Part shown: positions 1-7,905 of the stretch, piece by piece | Numbering within the stretch: the stretch's first letter is position 1 | Layout of the letters: each line of letters starts with the position of its first letter | Source of the DNA: CAZIVO01 sp964542765 | Lineage (GTDB): Bacteria > Planctomycetota > UBA1135 > UBA2386 | DNA length: 11,136 bases | Direction: 5' to 3' | Assembly: GCA_964542765.1 (NCBI GenBank) | Contig: CAZIVO010000113.1 | Location: 1-11,136, forward strand | The notes under the pieces: model-generated | The model's database searches: none | What the model was told of the DNA's origin: nothing | The model's input: the letters and a program-made list of their open reading frames with translations, nothing else | Made by a program: the position numbers and the translations under genes

Positions 1-319
1 TCCATTACTCATTCTATCCGAATTTTCTCCCTTGTTCGGAAGTATTGGCGTGAACGAATCGGGCTTCTGCTGACCGGGGCCGGGCGCAAGGGCAAAGCGG
101 TGAGAGGATCTGCCCGTAGCAGCGATCGATCCACCACAGCCTTACGTTTCGGTCTCGCCCCGTCAGGGGTCTGCATCGGTGCCGCGATCAGTAAGTTTTA
201 TGGATTGCGATCACGGCGAGTGTTGAAAGATTGGACAGTCGACCCGGGATCCCGATCCTGTTTCCCCCGTGAGCGATTGGCGAAGCGCTCTCGGTGAGTC
301 AGTGCCACGTGGCGATCGA
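1..319. other. Non-coding stretch downstream of the fadJ-like gene
   Basis: No protein that I recognise is encoded here. A 65-codon plus-strand frame (100-297) exists, but it has no recognisable motif, no good ribosome binding site, and an Arg/Ser-rich composition typical of chance frames in GC-rich DNA. Small inverted repeats are visible: CCCC-gtca-GGGG at 158-169, the 10-base palindrome CGGGATCCCG at 245-254, and GCCACGTGGC at 304-313. None is followed by a T-run, so I cannot name a terminator with confidence. The left edge of the window may cut an upstream regulatory region of a neighbouring gene. Confidence 0.6.
304..313. repeat. 10-base perfect palindrome just past the fadJ-like stop codon
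   Basis: GCCACGTGGC reads the same on both strands and lies 6 bases beyond the stop codon of the minus-strand fadJ-like gene (320-322). It could be a protein binding site or the core of a short hairpin ending the operon. There is no loop-plus-T-run arrangement, so an intrinsic terminator is not supported. In GC-rich DNA a 10-base palindrome can arise by chance. Confidence 0.3.
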
Positions 320-2479
320 TCAGGACGCGTCGGCCCGGCGCGAGAGTTCCTCGCAGGGTTCGAATCGAATGCCGCCCGACTGCGCCTGTTGTTCTGCCAG
401 CAGGGCGAGCTTGTCGCGGATCTTCGCCAGGCCTTCGTTGCGGGCCCAGCTTGCGAGGCCTCCGGTGAAGGGCGCGAAGCCGGTTCCGAACACCATGCCG
501 AGATCGATGTCGTCCTCGCTCTCGACGATGCCGTCTCCGAGCAGTCGATAGGCTTCGTTGGCCATCGGATAAATCAGGCGAGCGACGATCTCCTCGGCGG
601 GAGTGGGTTCGCCGGAAGCGGTTTGCAGGCGCTTGAGCACGGCGCGGCCAGGCCCTGGTTTCTTGCCGGTCTTGTCGTACAGGCCACCGCCGGATTTCTG
701 CCCCAGAGTCCCTGCTTCGACCATTGCCGCGGGGAGCGTCGGTGGGGGAGGAGCCTGGGGGAAGGCCTTCGCCATGACTTCGCCGACATTGGCTGCGATG
801 TCCCAACCCACCTGATCGAGAAGCCGTGCGGGTCCCATCGGCATGCCGAAATTGAGCAAGGCCTTGTCGACATGCTCGGGCTCATCTCCGCTCATCATCA
901 AGACCATGGCCTCGTTCATGTAGGCGCCGAGGCAGCGGTTGACCAGAAAGCCCGGTGAGTCCTTGACGACGACCGGGAACTTGCCGAGGGCCGTCGCGAA
1001 CTTGCAAGCCGTGGCGACAGCCGCGTCCGACGTGCTCGATCCACGGATGACTTCGACCAGGGGCATTTTCTCTGGTGGGTTGAAGAAGTGGATGCCGACG
1101 AGTCGTTCGGGGTTGGGTACGGCGACTGCCATCTCGTCGACCGACAGCGATGACGTGTTGGTGGCGAGAATCGCATCTTCGCGAAGACCGCGCTCGATGG
1201 CCGTTGCGAAGAGCTTGTTCTTGACCCCCATATTCTCGACGATCGCTTCCAGGAACAGGTCGGTGGTTGCCAGATGGCCCCAGTCTGTCGATGCAGCCAG
1301 GCGGTCCTGAGCAGCCACCGCTTCGTGCCGCTTCATACGCCGACGCTTGAGCCGCTTGTCGAGCGATTTCTGCAGGCGTGCCTTGGCTCTCGCGAGGGCT
1401 CCCTGGTCGAGATCGCTGAGTCGCACTCTGATGCCGCGGCTCGCCATGAGTCCGGCGATGCCTGCGCCCATGGCGCCGCCGCCGATCACCGAGGCTCGTT
1501 GCACCGCGCGCGCTTGCTCGGCCTTGCCGAGTCCCTTGGCCTTCTCGGTCAGGAAGAACAGATGAACCAGTGCCTTGCAAACTGGCGAGACCATCAATTC
1601 ACCCAGGGCGCGAGCTTCGTTGGCGAAGCCATCCGATGGTGAAAGTCGGAAAGCGTCGAGGCAGAGTTCGAGGGCTCGCCGGGGGGCAGGGAAGAAGCGG
1701 GCTTGACCCTTCGCCAGTTGTTTGCTGGCCGTGCGGTTCACCATCCAGCGCCCCATCGGTGTGCGGCTGAGCCAGAAGGCACCGCCCTTGAGCTTGCGCG
1801 GGCGGCGCTTGTGCCCCTTGGCGGCCAGTTTTTCGATTTCTTGCCTTGCCGCGTCGAGCAGGCGTTCGGGTGCGACCACGCGGTCGACGACGCCGGTGCG
1901 CAGGGCGCGCACCGCGTTCAGATCCTTGCCCATCAAGATCAGATCCAGCGCCTTGGGCAGGCCCAGGAGCCGCGACAGACGCTGCGTGCCACCAAAACCG
2001 GGGATGATGCCCAGCTTGACTTCGGGGAGTCCTATCTTGGTGCTCTTGTGGTCAGAGGCGACGCGGGTATCGAAGCACAGGGCGAGTTCCAGACCGCCGC
2101 CGAGGCACGGACCCTCGATCGCGCCGACCACCGGGATGGCGAGTTCTTCGAACATGCCGAACAGGGTCCGGCCATGGGTGGCGCCGGTCTGTGCTTGCCC
2201 GGCGGATTCGATCTTCGTGAACATCTTGATGTCGGCACCGGCGGCGAACATTCCCGGACCAGGTCCGGTCACGATCACGCCGCGCAGGTTGCGGTCGCTG
2301 CGCAGATCCTTGATGGCACCTTCGAGAGAGAGCATGCGTTCCTCGGTCAGGGTGAGCATCTTCTCGGTAGGTGCCCCCAGGCGCAGGACCGCGATGCCGT
2401 CCTCTCCCGGGTAGAGCTTGACGACACCTTCTTCGTGGGCTTGCTCGCCGATGTCCGGCGTGATGGTGCTTGCGCTCAT
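320..2479 (-). CDS. fadJ: Multifunctional enoyl-CoA hydratase / 3-hydroxyacyl-CoA dehydrogenase (FadJ/FadB alpha-subunit type)
   Basis: This 719-residue protein matches the length of the alpha subunit of the bacterial fatty-acid oxidation complex (E. coli FadJ is about 714). Residues 20-210 are a crotonase domain with oxyanion-hole region GADIKMF (81-87) and two catalytic-type glutamates, E131 in GGGLELAL and E153 in LPEVKLG. Residues 328-510 are the NAD-binding domain with GGGAMG (333-338), NTSSLS (441-446) and a catalytic dyad H464 (HFFNP) and E476. Residues 510-605 and 620-700 are the paired C-terminal dehydrogenase domains. It would hydrate trans-2-enoyl-CoA and oxidise L-3-hydroxyacyl-CoA in the cytoplasm. 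The start at 2479 is chosen over an in-frame ATG at 2527 because GGAGA (2491-2487) lies 7 bases upstream and the start overlaps the thiolase stop as ATGA, implying translational coupling. All key residues are present. The thiolase-first gene order favours fadJ over fadB. Confidence 0.93.
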   Translation of the reverse strand: MSASTITPDIGEQAHEEGVVKLYPGEDGIAVLRLGAPTEKMLTLTEERMLSLEGAIKDLRSDRNLRGVIVTGPGPGMFAAGADIKMFTKIESAGQAQTGATHGRTLFGMFEELAIPVVGAIEGPCLGGGLELALCFDTRVASDHKSTKIGLPEVKLGIIPGFGGTQRLSRLLGLPKALDLILMGKDLNAVRALRTGVVDRVVAPERLLDAARQEIEKLAAKGHKRRPRKLKGGAFWLSRTPMGRWMVNRTASKQLAKGQARFFPAPRRALELCLDAFRLSPSDGFANEARALGELMVSPVCKALVHLFFLTEKAKGLGKAEQARAVQRASVIGGGAMGAGIAGLMASRGIRVRLSDLDQGALARAKARLQKSLDKRLKRRRMKRHEAVAAQDRLAASTDWGHLATTDLFLEAIVENMGVKNKLFATAIERGLREDAILATNTSSLSVDEMAVAVPNPERLVGIHFFNPPEKMPLVEVIRGSSTSDAAVATACKFATALGKFPVVVKDSPGFLVNRCLGAYMNEAMVLMMSGDEPEHVDKALLNFGMPMGPARLLDQVGWDIAANVGEVMAKAFPQAPPPPTLPAAMVEAGTLGQKSGGGLYDKTGKKPGPGRAVLKRLQTASGEPTPAEEIVARLIYPMANEAYRLLGDGIVESEDDIDLGMVFGTGFAPFTGGLASWARNEGLAKIRDKLALLAEQQAQSGGIRFEPCEELSRRADAS

Positions 2480-3774
2480 GCTGCGTTCTCCAAGACGATA
2501 GCTTGTCCCTGACCGCCGCCGATGCAAAGGGTTGCAACACCATACTGCTTGCCTTGGTGGCGCAGTTCTTCGGCCAGGGTGAGGGCGATGCGGGCCCCTG
2601 ATGCGGCGATGGGATGGCCGAGGGCGATGGCGCCACCGTTCCTGTTCAGGGTCGCCGGGTCGATTTCACCGAGCGCGCCGGCGAGTCCCAGTTCGTCCTT
2701 ACAGAAGGCGTCGCTGGCAAAGGCGGCTCGGCAACCGAGTACCTGTGCGGCGAAGGCTTCGTTGATTTCCCACAGGTCGATTGCGTCGAACGGGATGCGG
2801 GCCTTCTCGAGCGCCTTGGGTGTGGCGAAGGTCGGCCCGAGGCCCATGTAGGCCGGGTCGAGCCCCGCGCGCGCCTGACTGCGAATGATCGCCAGCGGCT
2901 GCAGGCCCAGCGCCTGGGCGCGGGAGGTCGACATCACCAGCATGGCGGCCGCGCCGTCGGTGATCTGGCAAGCATTGCCAACGGTCACATCGCCCTCGCG
3001 GCGGTCGAAGTAAGGGCGCAGCTTGCCGAGCGCTTCCAGGCTCTGGTCCGCGCGGATGCCGTTGTCATGTTCGATCATCGACGCGAACTTCGGCGGCACC
3101 GACATCGGCGCGATCTCTGCCTCGAACCGGCCGGATTCGCGAGCGGCCGCGGCTCGCTGGTGGCTTGCCACGGCGAATGCGTCCTGCTGCTCGCGGGTCA
3201 CGCCGAACTTGCGGGCAACGTTCTCGGCCGTCAGCCCCATGATCAATCCGCTGATCGGATCGGTGAGCCCTTCGGTGATCGCGATCCTGGGCTTGAGCAT
3301 GGAGGGGCGAAAGCTCGCGATGGTCCGCAGGCGTTGCAGGGGGCTCTTGGCCTTCATCATCCGCTCGAAGAAGCCGACCAGTCGCTTGCCCATGAGCAAG
3401 GGATAGTTCGACATCGATTCGGAGCCGCCCACCAGGAAGATCTCGCCGTCTCCGGCGCGCATGCGCATCTCGGCCGCGAGGATGGCTTCGAGGCCGGAGG
3501 CGCAGTTCCGCATCACCGTGACCGCGGGGACGTGCTGGGGGACACCGGCCCGCAGCGCGGCAACGCGCGCGGTATTGGCTTCCCGGGAGTCCTGGCCGGC
3601 ACAGCCGAGGATGACCTCGTCGATGCTGCCGGTGTCGATGCCGGTGCGGTCGAGGAGTTCACGGAAGACATGGCTGGCGAGGTCCGCAGCACTGGCACCG
3701 CGGAGGTCGCTACCCGCCTTGCACAGGGGGGTGCGGCAGCCGGCGATCAGGGCGAGGTTTTCATTTTCAGACAT
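2476..3774 (-). CDS. fadI: Acetyl-CoA acyltransferase (3-ketoacyl-CoA thiolase, FadI type)
   Basis: This 432-residue protein is a thiolase that cleaves 3-ketoacyl-CoA with CoA to give acetyl-CoA and a shortened acyl-CoA, the last step of beta-oxidation. The nucleophile is C91 in VMRNCASGLEA. NEAF lies at 338-341, the catalytic histidine is H387 in GGAIALGHPIAASG, and the second cysteine is C417 in CIGGGQG near the C-terminus. The alanine after HPI, where many biosynthetic thiolases have glycine, resembles my recollection of E. coli FadI (HPFAATG). Length also fits FadI (about 436). The segment around 128-165 is the variable loop domain. It is the first gene of a two-gene operon with the fadJ-like gene, overlapping it by 4 bases, and the products probably form an alpha/beta complex. 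The ATG at 3774 has no clear Shine-Dalgarno sequence, so it may depend on a leaderless-like or weak site. No alternative in-frame start nearby looks better. Confidence 0.92.
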   Translation of the reverse strand: MSENENLALIAGCRTPLCKAGSDLRGASAADLASHVFRELLDRTGIDTGSIDEVILGCAGQDSREANTARVAALRAGVPQHVPAVTVMRNCASGLEAILAAEMRMRAGDGEIFLVGGSESMSNYPLLMGKRLVGFFERMMKAKSPLQRLRTIASFRPSMLKPRIAITEGLTDPISGLIMGLTAENVARKFGVTREQQDAFAVASHQRAAAARESGRFEAEIAPMSVPPKFASMIEHDNGIRADQSLEALGKLRPYFDRREGDVTVGNACQITDGAAAMLVMSTSRAQALGLQPLAIIRSQARAGLDPAYMGLGPTFATPKALEKARIPFDAIDLWEINEAFAAQVLGCRAAFASDAFCKDELGLAGALGEIDPATLNRNGGAIALGHPIAASGARIALTLAEELRHQGKQYGVATLCIGGGQGQAIVLENAA

Positions 3775-3804
3775 GATGAGCGCAAACGAGCGTGATGGCA
3801 GAGA

Positions 3805-3830
3805 GTGAAGAATCGGGGTTTTCGATTCAC
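3805..3830. repeat. Imperfect inverted repeat in the fadI-like leader
   Basis: The left arm GTGAAGAATCG (3805-3815) and right arm CGATTCAC (3823-3830) are complementary apart from a 3-base bulge, and enclose a 7-base spacer. The repeat lies 31 bases upstream of the thiolase start, between it and the possible minus-strand promoter at 3874-3903, which is a position typical of a repressor site or a leader RNA stem. No regulator gene in the window matches it. Confidence 0.3.
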
Positions 3831-4016
3831 TTGGCAGAAAAGCCGCGAATGGGGACGATGATCGGGCAGCTTAGTTATGGATGGATACAGATTGCACAGC
3901 CAAATTCGAGGTCCCGGCATTGATTCCGGACCCGGACTCCTCGGGCTCGGCTGAGGGGCATCCCGGTAACGACCATTCGCGGTCATCTGTTTCCTGTTTT
4001 TTAGAGTTGCGGCAGG

Positions 4017-4033
4017 CAGCTTCGCTAAAGCTG
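4017..4033. repeat. Short perfect inverted repeat upstream of the dprE2-like gene
   Basis: CAGCTT and AAGCTG form a perfect 6-base inverted repeat around a 5-base spacer, ending 32 bases before the ATG at 4066. It could be a small operator or an mRNA hairpin in the leader. It lacks a following T-run. Six base pairs can occur by chance, so support is limited. Confidence 0.25.
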
Positions 4034-4065
4034 TTGAATGCTGGTCAGAAGGTGGTTTCGGTGCT

Positions 4066-4821
4066 ATGCAGGGATCGATGAAGGCCTGTGCGATCGTGGT
4101 TGGCGCTTCTTCGGGGATCGGCGAGGCCCTCGCCCGCAAGATAGCCGGTGAGGGTCGCACGGTGGCGCTGCTCGCCCGTCGCGGCGACCGGCTCACCACC
4201 ATCGCCACCGAGATCAACGATCAGGCTGGTGAGGAGCGCGCCTTCGCCTTCGCCCACGACGTGGCGAAGATCGACGAGGTGGAGCCCTTGTGGGAGCGGA
4301 TCGAGTCCTCGCTCGGCACGGTGGATGAGATCCATCTGGTGAGTGCGGTGATGCCGCCGGTGGGGCCCGACGAGTTCGATACTGCCAAGGACCGGGAGAT
4401 GATCGGGATCAATGTTCTCGGAGCCATCGCCTGGGGAAATGCTGCCGCCCGGCGGTTCTCGAAGGCCGGTCACGGCCGCATCGTCGGCATCAGCAGCGTG
4501 GCGCAGGACCGGGGTCGCGTCGGCCGGCCTGTCTACGGAGCGTCCAAGGCCTGCATGGACCATTACCTGGAGGCTTTGCGCAACCGGTTGTGGCGCAAGG
4601 GAGTGCGGGTCATGACCGTGCGGCCCGGCTTCGTCGAGACGCCGATGACCGAGGACGTGGAGGGGATGTTCTGGCTGATCAGCGCCGAACGCGCGGCCGG
4701 GATCATTCTCAAGGCGATGCGCCGCGGCAAGGCCGTCATCTACGTGCCGGCGCGCTGGCGGCTCATGATGTTCGTGGTCCGGTCGATCCCTTCTTTCCTG
4801 TTCCGCAAGCTCAACGTTTGA
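4066..4821 (+). CDS. Short-chain dehydrogenase resembling DprE2 (decaprenylphosphoryl-2-keto-ribose reductase)
   Basis: This 251-residue NAD(P)-dependent reductase has the Rossmann motif GASSGIG (13-19), R38-R39 after the second strand (suggesting NADPH), D65 for adenine contact, N116, S143/S144, and the catalytic Y157-x3-K161. The usual NNAG motif is replaced by VSAV (92-95). The C-terminal end (222-251), with R231, a hydrophobic stretch and a closing FRKLNV, closely resembles my recollection of mycobacterial DprE2, which ends FRKLPI and also lacks NNAG. DprE2 reduces the 2-keto sugar intermediate made by DprE1 to a polyprenyl-phosphoryl D-arabinose. A DprE1-like gene follows 123 bases downstream, supporting that role; in M. 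tuberculosis the order is reversed. The start at 4066 has AAGGTGG 10 bases upstream; an ATG at 4078 preceded by AGGGA is a real alternative. A generic membrane-associated SDR with another substrate cannot be excluded. Confidence 0.75.
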   Translation: MQGSMKACAIVVGASSGIGEALARKIAGEGRTVALLARRGDRLTTIATEINDQAGEERAFAFAHDVAKIDEVEPLWERIESSLGTVDEIHLVSAVMPPVGPDEFDTAKDREMIGINVLGAIAWGNAAARRFSKAGHGRIVGISSVAQDRGRVGRPVYGASKACMDHYLEALRNRLWRKGVRVMTVRPGFVETPMTEDVEGMFWLISAERAAGIILKAMRRGKAVIYVPARWRLMMFVVRSIPSFLFRKLNV

Positions 4822-4831
4822 TCGCAAGTTC

Positions 4832-4849
4832 GGGCGGCTGCGGTCGCCC
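4832..4849 (+). terminator. GC-rich stem-loop between the dprE2-like and dprE1-like genes
   Basis: GGGCGGC and GTCGCCC pair over 7 positions (one G-U) around a TGCG loop, 10 bases after the SDR stop codon. The stem is strong, but no T-run follows, so it may be an inefficient or Rho-assisted terminator, or an intercistronic hairpin that adjusts relative expression of the two genes. If it terminates fully, the dprE1-like gene would need its own promoter in 4850-4944, where I do not see a clear one. Confidence 0.35.
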
Positions 4850-4944
4850 ACAGAGGCCTCGAGAGCTGGTGCCGGGTCTGTCCGTTCGCTTGGCGAGGGT
4901 GGATCGGCTAGCCTGCGGCTCAGGTCTTCGAGACGATATCACCC

Positions 4945-6393
4945 ATGCCAGAGTCGAGTGCGAGTTCTCAGCCGTCATCCAGCCCCGTCGATTGGCGAGA
5001 GGGTGAGGTGGCCGGTTGGGGGAAGGCCGTCCGCGGATCTGCGCGGACGTGTCGTCCGACCTCGCCTGAAGATGTCTCAAAGGTGTTCGCGACGCTGGGC
5101 GCAGATGGTGGAAGCCTGTGCTTGCGGGCTGCGGGTTGCAGCTATGGCGATGCCGCGATGAACAGCGGTGGGCAGGTGATGGATCTCACCGGCCTCGACA
5201 AGATCCTTGCGTTCGACCCGGACACCGGGGTTGCGCGGGTGGAGTCGGGGGTGACGATCCGCCAGTTGTGGCGCCGCACCATCGCGCATGGATGGTGGCC
5301 GGCGGTCGTGCCGGGAACCATGGACGTGAGTGTGGGCGGCGCTGCGGCCATGAATATCCACGGCAAGAACAACTACGCGGTGGGCGGTTTCGGTGATCAT
5401 GTCCGGGCCTTCACCCTGGCCCTGCCGAGCGGGGAGATCTTGAGTTGCGATCGGAAGAACAACGTCGAGATCTTCCATGCGGCGATCGGCGGTTTCGGCA
5501 TGCTCGGTTGCTTTCTGGAGATCGAACTCCAGCTCAAGAAGGTGCACTCCGGCCGCCTCCGGATCACCACTCATGCGGCACGCCATCTCGGCCATGCGAT
5601 CGAGATCTTCGATCAGCAGGGCGAGGGAGCCGATTATCTGGTCGGCTGGCATGACGCTTATGCGCGCGGGGAGCAACTCGGTCGCGGCACGATCCACCGG
5701 GGAGAACTGCTCGCCGAGGGGGAAGACCTCGAGGGTCAGGAGATGATGTCCGCGGAGCAGCAGGATGTTCCCGGAAGAATGTTCGGGGTGGTGCCGAAGG
5801 CCTGGATCTGGCCGGGGATGTGGCTCATGCGCAGGTGTGGCGGTACCCGCTGGGTCAATGCGACCAAGTATCACATGGGCGTTCGTGAGGCGAAGCGACC
5901 TCCTCACCTGCAATCGCACGGCGCCTTTCACTTCCTGCTCGACTACGTGCCGGGCTGGAACAAGATGCTGTCGCCCGGCGGGTTGATCCAGTTCCAGCCC
6001 TTCGTGCCGGTCTCGGAGGCTGAAAGCGTACTGACCCGGGCGATCGAGTGGAGCCAGCGGGCGGGGTTGCTGCCGTATCTGCTTGTCCTCAAGCGCCATC
6101 GTCCGGACCCCTTCTTGATGACGCACGCCGTCGATGGTTTCTCGATGGCCATGGACTTCGGCGTCACCAGGGGGAACCGGGATCGCCTGTGGGCGCACTG
6201 TCGACGGATGTCGGAGATGGTGCTCGAGGCTGGCGGTCGATTCTACTACGCCAAGGATGCCACCCTCGACTCCACGGCTTTTCCGCGGATTCACGGGGCG
6301 GACGCGGTGGCGGAGTTTCGTCGCCTGAAGGCGCGCTGCGACCCACAGGGCATCTTGCAGAGCGATCTTTCGCGCAGGCTCATGGGAACGTAG
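4945..6393 (+). CDS. FAD-dependent oxidase resembling DprE1 (decaprenylphosphoryl-beta-D-ribose 2'-oxidase)
   Basis: This 482-residue VAO/PCMH-type flavoprotein aligns by eye with M. tuberculosis DprE1 along its whole length. Shared features include GCSYGDAAMN (64-73; GRSYGDNAQN in DprE1), VPGTMDVSVGGAAAMNIHGKN (122-142) with the FAD-region H139, the ATKYH segment (306-310), GLIQFQPFVP (346-355), YAKD (435-438) with K437 matching active-site K418, and a C-terminal SDLSRRL (473-479). DprE1 oxidises the C2 hydroxyl of lipid-linked ribose to a ketone, and DprE2 then reduces it to arabinose. The upstream SDR supplies that partner. Where DprE1 has C387, the residue covalently bound by benzothiazinones, this protein has A402. 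The N-terminal 14 residues are Ser/Pro-rich and variable. No signal peptide is seen. The start at 4945 lacks a strong Shine-Dalgarno site but no other ATG fits before residue 72. The lipid or sugar substrate is inferred, not shown; other aldonolactone-oxidase-like roles are possible. Confidence 0.82.
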   Translation: MPESSASSQPSSSPVDWREGEVAGWGKAVRGSARTCRPTSPEDVSKVFATLGADGGSLCLRAAGCSYGDAAMNSGGQVMDLTGLDKILAFDPDTGVARVESGVTIRQLWRRTIAHGWWPAVVPGTMDVSVGGAAAMNIHGKNNYAVGGFGDHVRAFTLALPSGEILSCDRKNNVEIFHAAIGGFGMLGCFLEIELQLKKVHSGRLRITTHAARHLGHAIEIFDQQGEGADYLVGWHDAYARGEQLGRGTIHRGELLAEGEDLEGQEMMSAEQQDVPGRMFGVVPKAWIWPGMWLMRRCGGTRWVNATKYHMGVREAKRPPHLQSHGAFHFLLDYVPGWNKMLSPGGLIQFQPFVPVSEAESVLTRAIEWSQRAGLLPYLLVLKRHRPDPFLMTHAVDGFSMAMDFGVTRGNRDRLWAHCRRMSEMVLEAGGRFYYAKDATLDSTAFPRIHGADAVAEFRRLKARCDPQGILQSDLSRRLMGT

Positions 6394-6502
6394 AGTCCTT
6401 GTCCGTCTCGTCGCGCTGCACTAGGATGTGGCGGCTAGCGGTGGTTTTCGGGAGCGGCGAGGTGCCGACTGTGTATAGGATGCTCGGGTGTCGTGGATGC
6501 CC

Positions 6503-6520
6503 GGGTTCATGCGGGAACCC
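6503..6520 (+). repeat. Stem-loop in the leader of the DEAD-box helicase gene
   Basis: GGGTTC (6503-6508) and GAACCC (6515-6520) form a perfect 6-base stem around ATGCGG. It lies 51 bases before the helicase ATG, so if transcription begins upstream it would be a 5' leader structure. Helicase leaders are sometimes cold-responsive or self-regulated, but nothing here proves this. It has no T-run and is not a good terminator for the preceding oxidase gene. Confidence 0.3.
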
Positions 6521-6571
6521 CCAGATCAAGGCGGCCGGAATTCAGATTTCACAAGGTCGCGCAGCACTCAT

Positions 6572-7783
<1,212 letters not shown>

Positions 7784-7905
7784 GCCTTCGTGGCGAGAAA
7801 GGCGCCTGATGGCCCGGCCATTACCCCTGGAGATCGATCGGGCTCTATCCTCAAGGTCTGTGGGCGCGGACTGGATGATTTCTCCCCGGTGGCTACCCTG
7901 CTCGC

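Larger units (their letters stand above)
3775..4065. promoter_or_regulatory. Divergent intergenic region between fadIJ and the dprE2-like gene
   Basis: The 291 bases between two divergently read genes must hold a promoter for each. For the minus-strand operon a weak sigma70-like pair can be read: TTGGCT (3903-3898) and CATAAC (3879-3874) with an 18-base gap, each matching four of six consensus bases. An imperfect inverted repeat with arms at 3805-3815 and 3823-3830 (GTGA..ATCG / CGATTCAC) sits in the fadI leader and could be an operator for a fatty-acid-responsive repressor, but I cannot assign it to FadR, PsrA or another family. A third element, CAGCTT-cgcta-AAGCTG (4017-4033), lies before the plus-strand gene. 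A T-run (3998-4002 region) is not preceded by a convincing stem. No gene is seen. Confidence 0.4.

Noticed and set aside
239..254. Sequence resembling a cloning polylinker (SalI-SmaI-BamHI sites overlapping in GTCGACCCGGGATCC)
   Set aside because: The flanks show no vector sequence and the rest of a polylinker is missing; clustered GC-rich palindromes are expected by chance here.
100..297. A 65-codon plus-strand frame in the left intergenic stretch
   Set aside because: No ribosome binding site, no motif, and composition like random GC-rich DNA.
2614..3795. A 393-codon plus-strand frame opposite the thiolase
   Set aside because: The thiolase on the other strand has all catalytic motifs; the plus-strand translation has no family motif and is explained by codon bias.
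5077..6294. A 405-codon minus-strand frame opposite the DprE1-like gene, and a similar 367-codon frame at 6542-7645 opposite the helicase
   Set aside because: Both mirror well-supported genes and have no recognisable motifs.
6503..6520. Possible tRNA T-arm (GGTTC in a stem-loop)
   Set aside because: No acceptor stem, D-arm or anticodon arm can be built around it.
7784..7823. Possible intrinsic terminator after the helicase (GCCTT..AAGGC at 7784-7803; ATGGC-ccg-GCCAT at 7809-7821)
   Set aside because: The stems are short and neither is followed by a T-run, so they do not meet the usual standard.
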